From NCBI RefSeq assembly GCF_003610695.1, contig NZ_RAQH01000002.1, forward strand, positions 186,001 through 250,000: a stretch of 64,000 nt of DNA, written 5' to 3'. A model generated the notes under the pieces. That model worked only from the letters and a program-made list of their open reading frames with translations, was not told the DNA's origin and searched no databases. Shown here one piece after another: positions 26,060 through 34,806 of this stretch. Source of the DNA: Epilithonimonas arachidiradicis. GTDB lineage: Bacteria > Bacteroidota > Bacteroidia > Flavobacteriales > Weeksellaceae. Made by a program: the position numbers and the translations under genes. How positions within the stretch are numbered: the first letter of the stretch is position 1; every line of letters begins with the position of its first letter.

Positions 26060-28390
26060 TTACTTCTTGATGATTTTTTTCGAAATAGATTTTCCGTTTT
26101 CCAATGTTGCATTCAGGATGTAAACACCTTTCGGAAGATTGGTTAAATCAAGTGTTTTTAATGTCGATTTCAACACAGTTTTTCCTGTAAAATCTACAAT
26201 CATAGCTTCTTTCACGTTGTCATTAGAAATCGTAATGTAATCAGAGGTTGGGTTTGGATAGATGATAAATTCAGCTTTTGATAAAGAATTATTGCCAGTT
26301 CCCAAAGTTTCCAGACTGATTTGATATTTCACCAATCCTAAATCCGATGTGCTGAAATAGATGTCCGCTTTTTCGTCTTCCAGAAAATCTATGGCTGAAG
26401 ATTCTGAAAAAAGATGCCCCAGACTTTCAGGCGAAATTTCGCTCCAAGTTTGTCCTAAATTAGTTGAATAAACAATTCTAACCTGTGACGGCGGATACGC
26501 ATAACCTTCGCCGCTTCCGTTCATAAAATTGGAAGATGCTACGATAACCCCATCTTTGTACGGCGAAAATTCTGCTTTGTTGATGACATTGCCACTGTAG
26601 ATTTGAGTCCATTTTGCACCGGCATCATTGGAGATGAAAATCCCCTGAGTTGTGGACAATAGCAATTGGTCTTTATTAAAAGGATTTTTGCTAATGTCAT
26701 AAATGAAGTCTACATCTTTTTCCAAAACGTTCAGTCCGCTTTCCGAAGGTGTCCAGTTTTGTCCGCTGTCTGTGGTTCTGTAAACCTCATTATTCTGGGA
26801 TAGAATCACATTATTTTCGTTAACTTCATCAATGCTGATTGCGAAAACAGTCCCGAAAGCAGGAAGCATCACTTCCTCGCTGGTAATTCCGCTCATATCG
26901 GTAAAATCGAATTTCCTAACCGTCTCATTGAAAGCCACCCAGGAATGATTGGTATTCGATTTTGATGTCGCAATTTTCATAATATTCAGTCCATAATCGC
27001 TGTAACCTGTAGAATAATCTGCACCGTGATTATTACTTACAGCAAACGTTGAACCCATAAAACCACTGCTGCTGATATATACTCTTCCAGCAACCAATGG
27101 GTCAGCAAAAAGGCCATTGTTAGAGAAATTTGGAAAGAAGTTGATAGCCTGAAGATTAATTCCTGTTTCTTCACCAGTTTGGAAATCCTGATGAATAAAT
27201 CCTCTTCTCAGACCGTAATACAAATGTTTTTCTGTGTTTTTATGAAAGCTGACTTTCTCCGTATTATTTCCAAAAGGATTTTTGAATCTTGATAAGGTAA
27301 TTCCGCCATCCAAAGAATGAAAAGGATAGAAATTGGAACTGATGATTACTTCATTGCTATTAGAAGGATTGTAAGTCGCATTCAGTCCGTAATAATATTT
27401 ATTTTCTAGGTCATTATTAGGATAAACATAATTGGCCCAAGAGTTTCCACCATCTTTTGAAATCACGAGTTCATTTTCTTCAAGAATCATTATTTCATCA
27501 TTATTTTTAGGATTGATAACAATTTTCTGAATGCTGTTCGTAGAAAGTCCAGTCCAAGTGATTGGCACAATACTCCAGTTATCGCCGCCGTCTGTGGATC
27601 GGTAAAGATTCTCGGTCTGAGTTTCTGTAAGATAAAACGTTCCCAAAAACATTTTTTGAGGGTTTGTCGGGTCAAATGTTATGGCAGAATAATTCTGTCC
27701 TGCAATTTTTTCTGTCCAGGTATTTCCGGAATTGTCTGATACAAATAATCCACCGTTTTTTTCTCCAGGAGAAAACCCTCTTGCTAAAAACAATTTGTCA
27801 GGATTTCTTGGGTGGATTGCGACATTATTCACGTGAACGCCATCATTGGTAGAACTTGTATAAACTTTTTGCCAGTCATCTCCGCCATTTTTGCTGTAAA
27901 AAACATCCGTCACAAGACCAAAATTGTACATATACGTTGTGTGTAAAAGAATATTTTCGTAGTTATTTCCGGTAATCGAGTAGGACATTATCAGATTTCC
28001 AGACTGATTTCCATTTGGTGAATCGACTTTTTTGATGACATTGCCATTCTCCGGGTCGATGATAATCACCTGATTGTAAGCTGTCCCTTCCGAGGTTAAA
28101 ATAAAACTCAGGTATTTCTGGTCAGCGGTCCATCTTAATTCCTTTATTGTTCCAAAACTTAGATTAATTGGAAAAGAGTAAAGCACTTCCCAATTTTTTC
28201 CATTATCAGAACTTTTCACAATGTGATTGGTTACCGTATTAGCATACAAAACATCAGGCTTGATTGGGTCATAAGTCACATCAAAGACCTGCCCATAATT
28301 TGGCGAAGTTAAAAATGACAACTGAGCCGTCAACATTGTAGAAAGACCGGAGCAAATTGCCAATAAAAATAAAGTCAATATTTTCTTCAT
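26060..28390 (-). CDS. T9SS-sorted protein with Asp-box (BNR/VPS10-type) repeats
   Basis: A 776-residue surface or secreted protein. The signal peptide ends near CSGLSTMLTAQ. At least eight Asp-box motifs of the form S-x-D-x-G-x-x-W recur (SSDNGKNW, SKNGGDDW, VSDNSGNTW, STDGGDNW, SKDGGNSW, TTDSGQNW, SNDAGAKW, STNLGQTW), the mark of sialidase/sortilin-type beta-propellers. Catalytic sialidase residues are not evident. The C-terminal ~75 residues are a T9SS type A sorting domain (IYPNPTSDYIT to KKIIKK). A 24-bp box 58 bp upstream of its ATG is shared with the gene at 30299-31783. Confidence 0.88.
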   Translation of the reverse strand: MKKILTLFLLAICSGLSTMLTAQLSFLTSPNYGQVFDVTYDPIKPDVLYANTVTNHIVKSSDNGKNWEVLYSFPINLSFGTIKELRWTADQKYLSFILTSEGTAYNQVIIIDPENGNVIKKVDSPNGNQSGNLIMSYSITGNNYENILLHTTYMYNFGLVTDVFYSKNGGDDWQKVYTSSTNDGVHVNNVAIHPRNPDKLFLARGFSPGEKNGGLFVSDNSGNTWTEKIAGQNYSAITFDPTNPQKMFLGTFYLTETQTENLYRSTDGGDNWSIVPITWTGLSTNSIQKIVINPKNNDEIMILEENELVISKDGGNSWANYVYPNNDLENKYYYGLNATYNPSNSNEVIISSNFYPFHSLDGGITLSRFKNPFGNNTEKVSFHKNTEKHLYYGLRRGFIHQDFQTGEETGINLQAINFFPNFSNNGLFADPLVAGRVYISSSGFMGSTFAVSNNHGADYSTGYSDYGLNIMKIATSKSNTNHSWVAFNETVRKFDFTDMSGITSEEVMLPAFGTVFAISIDEVNENNVILSQNNEVYRTTDSGQNWTPSESGLNVLEKDVDFIYDISKNPFNKDQLLLSTTQGIFISNDAGAKWTQIYSGNVINKAEFSPYKDGVIVASSNFMNGSGEGYAYPPSQVRIVYSTNLGQTWSEISPESLGHLFSESSAIDFLEDEKADIYFSTSDLGLVKYQISLETLGTGNNSLSKAEFIIYPNPTSDYITISNDNVKEAMIVDFTGKTVLKSTLKTLDLTNLPKGVYILNATLENGKSISKKIIKK

Positions 28391-28448
28391 ATTTCAAAAA
28401 TTTATTGATGTAAAATTGATGATAAATCAAAAAAAATGGATCAATAAT

Positions 28449-28490
28449 GGCGTGACATTGCGTGACATCAATCTAATTTCTGCGTGACGT
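28449..28490 (-). promoter_or_regulatory. candidate activator site upstream of T9SS Asp-box gene (box A)
   Basis: On the plus strand GGCGTGACATT and GCGTGACATCAAT run together as a 10-bp-spaced direct repeat of GCGTGACA (28450-28457, 28460-28467), with a third copy GCGTGACG at 28482-28489. The first two copies agree with the box at 31841-31864 at 22 of 24 positions and sit at the same distance (58 versus 57 bp) from the start codon. Confidence 0.6.
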
Positions 28491-28498
28491 AGGTTTGT

Positions 28499-30127
28499 CT
28501 ATATCGCTGAAATGTAGTCGTATAGGTTAATTTTGTCAGGAAGATTGAGTTTTTTACTGATTCTTTCCTTTCTTTTTCTGCAGGATTCCGGACTGATGTT
28601 GAGAATGGATGCAATTTCTTTATGACTGAGATTCATATAAACATAACAGATGAATCTGATTTCGGAAGAACTCAAATCCGGATGTCTTTCTTTGAGTGTG
28701 GTGATGAAATTCTGATTGACGCCCTCAAAATGTTTGAAAAAACTGTCCCACTGATTATTATTCTTAAGCTGAATTTTTAAATCCTTGATAGAATTGACCA
28801 GTTTCGTATTATTAGAAATCTCAGGTTGATTGACAATCGCTTCAATAATTTCTTCCACCACGTCATTTCTGCTGGAGATGGTTAAAGCTTGTGAAGTGAG
28901 CTGGCGGTTTTGTTGTTCGATTTCGTTTTTAAGACGTTCTTTTTCTAATAAAGATAAAGTTTCCTGTTCTTTCAGTTGTTGAGTCAGAATCAGATTGTCG
29001 CTTTGCTTTTTTTCAAATTCCAGTTGCGTGATTTTTTTCTGCTGTCTGTATTTTATCGAGTTATTGTAAAGGAAAAGCAGAACCAACAAAATAATGATAA
29101 CGGCAGAAGCGATAATAATGTAGAAAATTTTTCTTTCATCTTTCAAACGCTGATGGCTTTCTTTGAGCTCAAACTGATAATTCTGCATTTCGAACTTGAT
29201 TTTTCCATTATTGAACAGCGCAGAATTATTAATTCTTGAAATCGAATCATTCGCAATAATCACAGAATCTTTGTATTTGAGAGACTCATCATAATTTTTG
29301 GTTTCCGCATTGATTTTTGAAAGATAATTGTAAACTTCCTCTCTGTTATTGATGTTCGGAGAGAGTTTTCTTGCCTGTAAAGCCAAAGATTTTGCCTGAG
29401 TAAAGTCTCCTTTTTTCTCATTAATTTGCGCTTTTATCAGCAGAATAAAAACCAGATTTTCGGTTTGGTTATCAGCTTCCAGTTTAGGAATCAGATTATC
29501 GATGATAGCTTCAGATTCTTCAAATTTTTTCTTGAGATAAAGATTTTCTGCCAAAGCCATTTTGTTCATTACATTGACTTTCGGATCATCTTTTGTCAGT
29601 ATTTCCGCTTCCTGAATGTACTTATAGGCTTCATTGATTTTATTCAATTTATTCAAAACCAACCCGAGATTCACTGCATAAGCGCCGGCTTTTTCATTTC
29701 GGTTGTTTTCTTTAGCAGTTTGATAGGCTTTTAGGAAATATTCGTAAGCTTTTTTATTATTCTTTTCCTGAAAGTAAAGAATCGCAATATTGTTGACAAC
29801 CGTCATCACGTGCTTCTTGTCCGGCATATTGGTTGCGATATCATAAGCTTCGAGATAATATTTCAAAGCTTCGCCAAAGTCGGTCATCAGATAATAATTG
29901 AGACCAATGTTGTTGGTTGCGCGAAAGTTGGATTTGTCCCATTTCTTTTGTTCTGAGACAGATTTTACCCGAATCAACATTTCCAGAGATTTGGTATGTT
30001 CCTTTCGAAACATCTTCTGAATGGCTGAATCGATGATGACTTCACATTCTTTTTCGGACTGCCCGGATATTGTTGTAGGCAGAATAAAAAATATAATTAT
30101 TGGGATTATTTTCAGAAATAGTTTCAT
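28499..30127 (-). CDS. TPR-containing membrane regulator with LuxR-type HTH
   Basis: A 542-residue one-component regulator. A signal-anchor-like N-terminus (LKIIPIIIFFILPTTISGQS) is followed by TPR repeats to about residue 300. A membrane helix (IFYIIIASAVIIILLVLLFLY), a glutamine/glutamate-rich coiled coil and a C-terminal HTH come next; the HTH carries HPDLSSSEIRFICYVYMNLS, then HKEIASILNISPESCRKRKERI. The layout implies TPRs outside and DNA binding inside the cell. It lies between two T9SS genes that share an upstream box, so it is the natural candidate to bind it (inference). The frame extends to 30178; ATG 30127 starts the signal segment. Confidence 0.85.
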   Translation of the reverse strand: MKLFLKIIPIIIFFILPTTISGQSEKECEVIIDSAIQKMFRKEHTKSLEMLIRVKSVSEQKKWDKSNFRATNNIGLNYYLMTDFGEALKYYLEAYDIATNMPDKKHVMTVVNNIAILYFQEKNNKKAYEYFLKAYQTAKENNRNEKAGAYAVNLGLVLNKLNKINEAYKYIQEAEILTKDDPKVNVMNKMALAENLYLKKKFEESEAIIDNLIPKLEADNQTENLVFILLIKAQINEKKGDFTQAKSLALQARKLSPNINNREEVYNYLSKINAETKNYDESLKYKDSVIIANDSISRINNSALFNNGKIKFEMQNYQFELKESHQRLKDERKIFYIIIASAVIIILLVLLFLYNNSIKYRQQKKITQLEFEKKQSDNLILTQQLKEQETLSLLEKERLKNEIEQQNRQLTSQALTISSRNDVVEEIIEAIVNQPEISNNTKLVNSIKDLKIQLKNNNQWDSFFKHFEGVNQNFITTLKERHPDLSSSEIRFICYVYMNLSHKEIASILNISPESCRKRKERISKKLNLPDKINLYDYISAI

Positions 30128-30209
30128 CTTCTCGTCAAATCGATAACGAAATATAGATATAATTAACCGTAAAAACAAAAAGATGAGATTAGGAATGATA
30201 TAAGCTAAA

Positions 30210-30292
30210 GTCTTCGACTTCGCTCACACTGACATTTGTTTGAAATAATGTTAAGTATTAGAGTTGTCACACTGAGCGGAGTCGAAGTGTCT
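30210..30292. repeat. facing pair of GAGCGRAGTCGAAG repeats
   Basis: Two copies of the dispersed sequence GTCACACTGAGCGGAGTCGAA (consensus) face each other: 30210-30235 on the minus strand and 30266-30286 on the plus strand, about 30 bp apart, so the RNA could form a long stem. It lies between the T9SS FG-GAP gene and the TPR-LuxR gene. Confidence 0.7.
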
Positions 30293-30298
30293 TTATAG

Positions 30299-31783
30299 TT
30301 ATTGTTTAATCAATTTCTGAATCGATGAATTTCTGTCTGAGAATTTTATTTTCAGAATATAAATTCCTTTTGGAAGATTTGAAATATTGATTTTTAATTC
30401 TCTCGATTCCGAAATTCGTTTTCCGGATTGGTCCAGAATTTCAACTGAATTAATTTCTTTCTGACTTGTAATATTGATGAAATCTTTAGCTGGATTGGGA
30501 TAGATTTTTATATTGTTTTTAGAAAGATTATTTTCATTAGTTGCAAGATTTGTCGAAGTGAAAATATAAGCAGAACCCGCATCATTGAGTTCATTTTCTT
30601 CATTATTATCCCAATTGTCTCTTGCTGCACCAATTAGGATTTCATTATCACTCATTGCCAAACTCCAACCGTAGAAATCTTCTGCAACATCGTTTTCGGG
30701 CTTTAGTTCCTGGTCAAATTCCCATTGGTTCTGGCTGTTCTTTTTATAAAGCAAAGTTCTTCCTGCTTCTGCGCCGTAAAGATGTGGACTGCTGATGAGA
30801 AGTTGATCGTTTTTCAATTCGCACATCCAGGCAAAATAAGTGTGTTCAGAAGATTCATAACTTGGGATTTTTTGAGTTTCTTCCCAGTTTCCATCATCAT
30901 TTAATTTGAAAATATAAGCCATCGACGGATTTCCTGTGTTAACTTCGGTGTAAGCACCAACAACTAACTCATTACCAGAAACACTCACCGAATTTCCAAA
31001 ATAAGAATTTTCGAAATTGTCTGATGAAGTTAAACTTTGATGGAAAATCCAATCTCCGGAATTGTTCTTTTTATAGATGTAAATTTTCCCTGCATTGTTA
31101 TTAACGCCACTTGCGCCAATCACAAGATAATCGCCGTAAAGACTGACGCCAATCCCAAAATTTCCAAAATCTACACTTTCCGGCGAAGTGATTTTCTGTG
31201 CTTCTATCCAGTCATTACCACTTTTTTCGTAAATATAAACAGCACCATTCCAACTGCTGAATCCTGGAGCGCCAGCAACAATCGTATTCCCGTCAACAGC
31301 AATAGAAGTAGGATTAACGCCCAACAACGCATCATTATCATAATCAGATGCTGTCAGTTTGTTTGTGAAATTCCATTGATTGTTAGCATCTAAATTGTAA
31401 ACATACAAAGCACCTGCTCGGATTATATTTTCGATATCCGCTCTTCCTGCAGAAATCACAAGAAAATCATTTCCAAACTTTATACTTCCTCCAAATTCCG
31501 CCATTTCGAAACTATCCGGAGCCGTGATTTTTTGATTGAAATTCCAGTTGTTTCCGCTTTTTTGATGAATATAAACAGCACCTTTTGCAATGTCTTCTCT
31601 GGAAGCGCCAACCGCCAAAAATTGATTGTTAATCGCAACCGACGTCCCGAATTCTGCCCGGCTTTCCCTTGTAGAAGCTGTGATTTTTTTGGATTGATAT
31701 TGTCCAAAGGCCAATGTCAAACTGAAAACAGGCATTGATAAAATTCCTCTGTTTAAAATTCCCGAGAATAGATACTTTTCCAT
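30299..31783 (-). CDS. T9SS-sorted protein with FG-GAP-like beta-propeller repeats
   Basis: A 494-residue surface or secreted protein. After a signal-like start (IPVFSLTLAFGQ-type hydrophobic end near residue 28) there are about seven repeats of ~55 residues with the pattern FGxSVxxxGNxLVVGA...AYIYxxxxxxW, as in integrin-alpha/FG-GAP propellers. The last ~75 residues form a T9SS type A sorting domain (IYPNPAKDFINI to QKLIKQ). The 24-bp box seen upstream of the Asp-box gene also lies upstream of this gene. Ligand is unknown. Confidence 0.87.
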   Translation of the reverse strand: MEKYLFSGILNRGILSMPVFSLTLAFGQYQSKKITASTRESRAEFGTSVAINNQFLAVGASREDIAKGAVYIHQKSGNNWNFNQKITAPDSFEMAEFGGSIKFGNDFLVISAGRADIENIIRAGALYVYNLDANNQWNFTNKLTASDYDNDALLGVNPTSIAVDGNTIVAGAPGFSSWNGAVYIYEKSGNDWIEAQKITSPESVDFGNFGIGVSLYGDYLVIGASGVNNNAGKIYIYKKNNSGDWIFHQSLTSSDNFENSYFGNSVSVSGNELVVGAYTEVNTGNPSMAYIFKLNDDGNWEETQKIPSYESSEHTYFAWMCELKNDQLLISSPHLYGAEAGRTLLYKKNSQNQWEFDQELKPENDVAEDFYGWSLAMSDNEILIGAARDNWDNNEENELNDAGSAYIFTSTNLATNENNLSKNNIKIYPNPAKDFINITSQKEINSVEILDQSGKRISESRELKINISNLPKGIYILKIKFSDRNSSIQKLIKQ

Positions 31784-31840
31784 ATATAATTTTTTTGTTG
31801 AGTGAAGTTATATAGTATAAACCCGAAAGCTTTAATTTAA

Positions 31841-31864
31841 GGCGTGACATTGTGTGACAACAAT
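31841..31864 (-). promoter_or_regulatory. candidate activator site upstream of T9SS FG-GAP gene (box B)
   Basis: GGCGTGACATTGTGTGACA followed by ACAAT on the plus strand, 57 bp from the ATG at 31783. It contains two GTGACA words 10 bp apart and matches box A at 28449-28472 in 22 of 24 positions, while the sequence between box and ATG is not conserved. Confidence 0.6.
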
Positions 31865-31879
31865 TGTCCATTTCTGTGA

Positions 31880-31910
31880 AAACGAAAAACTTTCCGAAAT
31901 GGAAAGTTTG
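31880..31910 (-). terminator. terminator of NTF2-like gene
   Basis: Stem AAACTTTCC/GGAAAGTTT with a 5-nt loop; on the minus strand it is followed by a T-rich tract. Confidence 0.65.
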
Positions 31911-31964
31911 AAAATAGAGTAGGATAACACGTCAAGAGTAATTCAATTAATTTAGAAGTCAATC

Positions 31965-32279
31965 TTAAACAATTTTCAAAGATTGGATCAATCCGTCTTC
32001 AAACTCATAATGGTATTTCATCATAATCGGACTTCCCGGAAAATTTCCCGAAACTTCAGTGGTCAAAGTCTGTTCGGTTTCCGAATATTCCAAAGGTTTC
32101 ATTGTCGCACGGTAATCCGTGTTGGCTTTGTCTATCCATTGTTCGATTTCTTTTCTGCCTGTATGCGTTTTGCCCTCATCAAAAACTACGGCTGTTTCCG
32201 TAAAACATTGAGCATAAGCATTGCTGTCAAACGCGTTTTGTGTTTTTATTAATTCTTGTACTACTTTAGGTAAGTTCAT
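31965..32279 (-). CDS. SnoaL-like / NTF2-superfamily protein
   Basis: A 104-residue protein with the cone-shaped SnoaL/NTF2 fold pattern: an N-terminal helix (VVQELIKTQNAFDSNAYAQC), FTETAVVFDEGKTHTGRKEI and HYEFEDGLIQSLKIV at the end. Such proteins bind or convert small hydrophobic molecules, and many have no known role. It follows the SDR gene by 19 bp on the same strand and so probably shares its transcript. Confidence 0.8.
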   Translation of the reverse strand: MNLPKVVQELIKTQNAFDSNAYAQCFTETAVVFDEGKTHTGRKEIEQWIDKANTDYRATMKPLEYSETEQTLTTEVSGNFPGSPIMMKYHYEFEDGLIQSLKIV

Positions 32280-32298
32280 AATTTTAAATTTTTAAAGG

Positions 32299-33096
32299 TT
32301 ATGAAACGGTTGGCACTGTGCCACCATCAATGACGAAATTGGTTCCTGTTAAGTAATTAGCTCTTGGTGAAACCAAAAAGCCTACTAATTCTGCAACTTC
32401 TTCGGATTCTGCTGGTCGGCCAAAAGGAATTCCGCCCAGTGCGTTCATCACACCTTGCTGCGCTTCTTCTACGGTGCTGTTGGCATTTCTTGCAATTTCG
32501 CCTAACCACGCTTTTGATGCAGTCGTGTTAATCCAACCCGGAGAAACAGTCAATACACGAACGCCTTTCGGTGTCACTTCGTTGGATAAGCTTTTACTGT
32601 AATTGATTAAGGCCGCTTTCGACGCCGCATAAGGCAAAGTCGAATCATACAAAGGCAATTTACCCTGGATAGAGGCGATGTGGATGATGACGCCGGATTT
32701 TCTCTCAATCATTTGGGGTAAAAATCCTCTGTCCAATCTCACAGGAGCGAGTAAGTTTGCTTGTAAAGTTGATTCCCAATCTTCATCACTTAAAGCCACA
32801 AAACCTCCGGCTGGCGTTACGGATGAACCTAGATTGTTAACCAAAATATCCAGTCTTCCATAAGTCGAAAGCACTTCGCTGATGACTTTTTGTGAGTCTT
32901 CTGCTTTGCTCAAATCTGAGGCGATAAAATACAGGTTGTTGTTTCCTTCTTCCGGAGCATTTCTTGCTGTAATGATAACGGTTGCGCCTGCTTGTAAAAG
33001 TCTCTCTGCAATGGCTCTTCCGGCGCCTTTTGTACCACCTGTTACCAAAGCAATTTTGCCGGATAACTCATTGTTGAAATTAAATTGTTGTTCCAT
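32299..33096 (-). CDS. SDR family oxidoreductase
   Basis: A 265-residue short-chain dehydrogenase/reductase. The NAD(P) motif is VTGGTKGAGRAIAE near residue 17, followed by LVNNLGSS, and the active-site YAASK near residue 165 with a serine in HIASIQG ahead of it. It ends TNFVIDGGTVPTVS as classical SDRs do. Substrate unknown. The frame runs on to 33195 but ATG 33096 gives the normal length and leaves a promoter region. It is divergent from an HxlR-family regulator, which probably controls it. Confidence 0.87.
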   Translation of the reverse strand: MEQQFNFNNELSGKIALVTGGTKGAGRAIAERLLQAGATVIITARNAPEEGNNNLYFIASDLSKAEDSQKVISEVLSTYGRLDILVNNLGSSVTPAGGFVALSDEDWESTLQANLLAPVRLDRGFLPQMIERKSGVIIHIASIQGKLPLYDSTLPYAASKAALINYSKSLSNEVTPKGVRVLTVSPGWINTTASKAWLGEIARNANSTVEEAQQGVMNALGGIPFGRPAESEEVAELVGFLVSPRANYLTGTNFVIDGGTVPTVS

Positions 33097-33166
33097 TTGT
33101 TTAAATTTTATAGGACAAAATTGGGGCATAAAAACAGTTGGTGCAAGTACGGAAATACGATTCATA

Positions 33167-33218
33167 TAGGGATAAATTTTTCCCCTATTGTACAAATCGG
33201 AACATAGGTTTAGTTTTG
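33167..33218 (+). promoter_or_regulatory. SDR/HxlR intergenic promoter and inverted repeats
   Basis: For the HxlR gene a TTG (33188-33190) and TAGTTTTG (33211-33218), 20 bp apart, match the Bacteroidetes -33/-7 consensus. The -7 box ends only 4 bp before the ATG, so the mRNA may be leaderless. Inverted repeats ATAGGG-N11-CCCTAT and CCTAT-N15-ATAGG overlap this promoter and are candidate HxlR operators. Confidence 0.6.
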
Positions 33219-33222
33219 TAAT

Positions 33223-33594
33223 ATGTATGAAAGAAAAATTATTCCTAATCTGAACTGTGGCCTTGATTTGATAGGTGAAGTTCTTTATGGCAAATGGAAA
33301 ATACGTCTGCTATGGTTTATCCATCAGGGACATCAACGGCCTAGTGAGTTGCAGCGGAAAATACCGGATGCGTCCCGCCGGGTTCTGAATATCCAGCTAA
33401 AGGAGTTGGAAGACCACGACCTCGTGAGCAAAATCATCTATCCTGTGGTTCCTCCAAAAGTAGAGTACAACCTCACGGAATTTGGGAAAACGCTGATTCC
33501 TGTAATTTCAGCGATTGGAGAATGGGGCGATGCGAATGAAAAGCACCTGAGAGAAGTGATTTTGAAAAGATTGAATGTTGAGAATGAAAATTAA
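33223..33594 (+). CDS. HxlR-family transcriptional regulator
   Basis: A 123-residue winged-helix protein of the HxlR/YodB family. It contains LYGKWKIRLLWFIHQGHQRP, SELQRKIPDASRRVLNIQLK and the wing with VVPPKVEYNLTEFGKTLIPV. A cysteine at residue 12 (LNCGLDLIG) lies where YodB/HxlR-type sensors carry their redox cysteine. It is transcribed divergently from the SDR gene; the layout suggests control of the SDR and NTF2-like genes in response to electrophiles or oxidants (inference). Confidence 0.87.
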   Translation: MYERKIIPNLNCGLDLIGEVLYGKWKIRLLWFIHQGHQRPSELQRKIPDASRRVLNIQLKELEDHDLVSKIIYPVVPPKVEYNLTEFGKTLIPVISAIGEWGDANEKHLREVILKRLNVENEN

Positions 33595-33638
33595 ATTCGT
33601 TTTTCTCTGAAGTAATTCAATTGTTAGAAAAACGGATT
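33593..33638. terminator. bidirectional terminator
   Basis: Stem ATTCGTTTTTCT/AGAAAAACGGAT around 19 nt between the convergent HxlR and ene-reductase genes. The A/T-rich stem itself supplies T-tracts on both strands. Confidence 0.55.
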
Positions 33639-33642
33639 TAGT

Positions 33643-34704
33643 TTATTTAGCAGGCTTTGCTCTCAGATATTGATGCGGGTAAAAACAATCATCACCGCTT
33701 TCCCAGGATGATTGAACTGCGAAATACGGATTTCTCAAGATTTCCCTAGCCAGGAAAATTAAATCACCTTGTCCGTTTTGAAGAATTTCTTCCGCTTGTT
33801 CTGCTGACGTGATAAGACCAACAGCTCCGGTTTTGACATCCGAATTCTTTTTCACATCTTCTGCTAAAGGAACCTGGTAACCTGGTCTCAAAGGAATGGT
33901 TACACCATTAATATTGCCACCACTGGAAACATCTACCAAATCTACATTCTTAGCTTTCAAAGCTTTTGATAATTCTACACTGTCGGAGATTTCCCAACCA
34001 TTTTCTGCATATTCGGTTCCGGAGATTCTTACGAAAAGCGCTTGGTTTTCTGTGATTTCGGAATTAACTGCATCTACAATTTCCATTAAGAATCTTGCTC
34101 TGTTTTCAAAACTTCCACCATATTCATCGGTTCTTGTATTGGAAAGTGGCGATAGAAATTGATGAATCAAATAACCGTGCGCACCGTGAATTTCCAAAAC
34201 ATCAAATCCAGCTTCAACCGCTCTTTTAGCTGCTTTTCTGAAATCTTCTACCAATGTTTTGATTTCGTCAACAGATAATTCGTGGGGAATTCTTTCAGAA
34301 TGATGAAACGGAATCGGGCTTGGCGCAATGGTTTCCCAACCTTCTTCCAAACTCATTTGTCGGTTGGTTTCAGCGGAAACAGAACCTTTTCGCCCAGCGT
34401 GAGCCAACTGAATCCCGATTTTACTTTCCGAATTCTGATGAACAAAGTCAACGATTTTTTTCAAAGCCAAAGCTTGTTCGTCATTCCAGATTCCGAGACA
34501 TTTGTCCGAGATTCTTCCGCGTGGTTCAACACCTGTTGCTTCTACGACGATAAGACCAGCGCCACCTTGAGCACGGCTCCCGTAATGAACAAAGTGAAAA
34601 TCATTCGCAACGCCTTCTTCTGCAGAATACATACACATTGGCGACATTACGATTCGGTTTTTCAGTTCTACATTTCTAAACGTTATAGGTGTGAAAAGTT
34701 TCAT
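33643..34704 (-). CDS. NADH:flavin oxidoreductase, Old Yellow Enzyme family (YqjM/NamA type)
   Basis: A 353-residue FMN ene-reductase. The start KLFTPITFRNVELKNRIVMS is followed by PMCMYSAEEGVAND, with the YqjM-type cysteine, HAGRKG and HGAHGYLIHQFLSPLSNTRT. The FMN phosphate-binding end (VGLITSAEQAEEIL...DLIFLAREILRNPYF) is also present. These enzymes reduce activated C=C bonds with NAD(P)H and are often induced by electrophiles, which fits the adjacent HxlR gene. Length is normal. Confidence 0.91.
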   Translation of the reverse strand: MKLFTPITFRNVELKNRIVMSPMCMYSAEEGVANDFHFVHYGSRAQGGAGLIVVEATGVEPRGRISDKCLGIWNDEQALALKKIVDFVHQNSESKIGIQLAHAGRKGSVSAETNRQMSLEEGWETIAPSPIPFHHSERIPHELSVDEIKTLVEDFRKAAKRAVEAGFDVLEIHGAHGYLIHQFLSPLSNTRTDEYGGSFENRARFLMEIVDAVNSEITENQALFVRISGTEYAENGWEISDSVELSKALKAKNVDLVDVSSGGNINGVTIPLRPGYQVPLAEDVKKNSDVKTGAVGLITSAEQAEEILQNGQGDLIFLAREILRNPYFAVQSSWESGDDCFYPHQYLRAKPAK

Positions 34705-34728
34705 TTTTAGAATTTTATTATTTTGAAT

Positions 34729-34789
34729 GGCTTCGAGAGCCTCAGTCTGACAACTTTTATTAATTAGATGTCACATTGAGTTTGTCGAA
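34729..34789. repeat. facing pair of TCGAAG-type repeats
   Basis: Two diverged copies of the GAGCGGAGTCGAAG repeat face each other (34729-34754 and 34770-34789), giving a hairpin between the ene-reductase gene and the small secreted protein. It is the same arrangement as at 30210-30292. Confidence 0.6.
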
Positions 34790-34806
34790 GTGTTTTATTT
34801 ATAATT

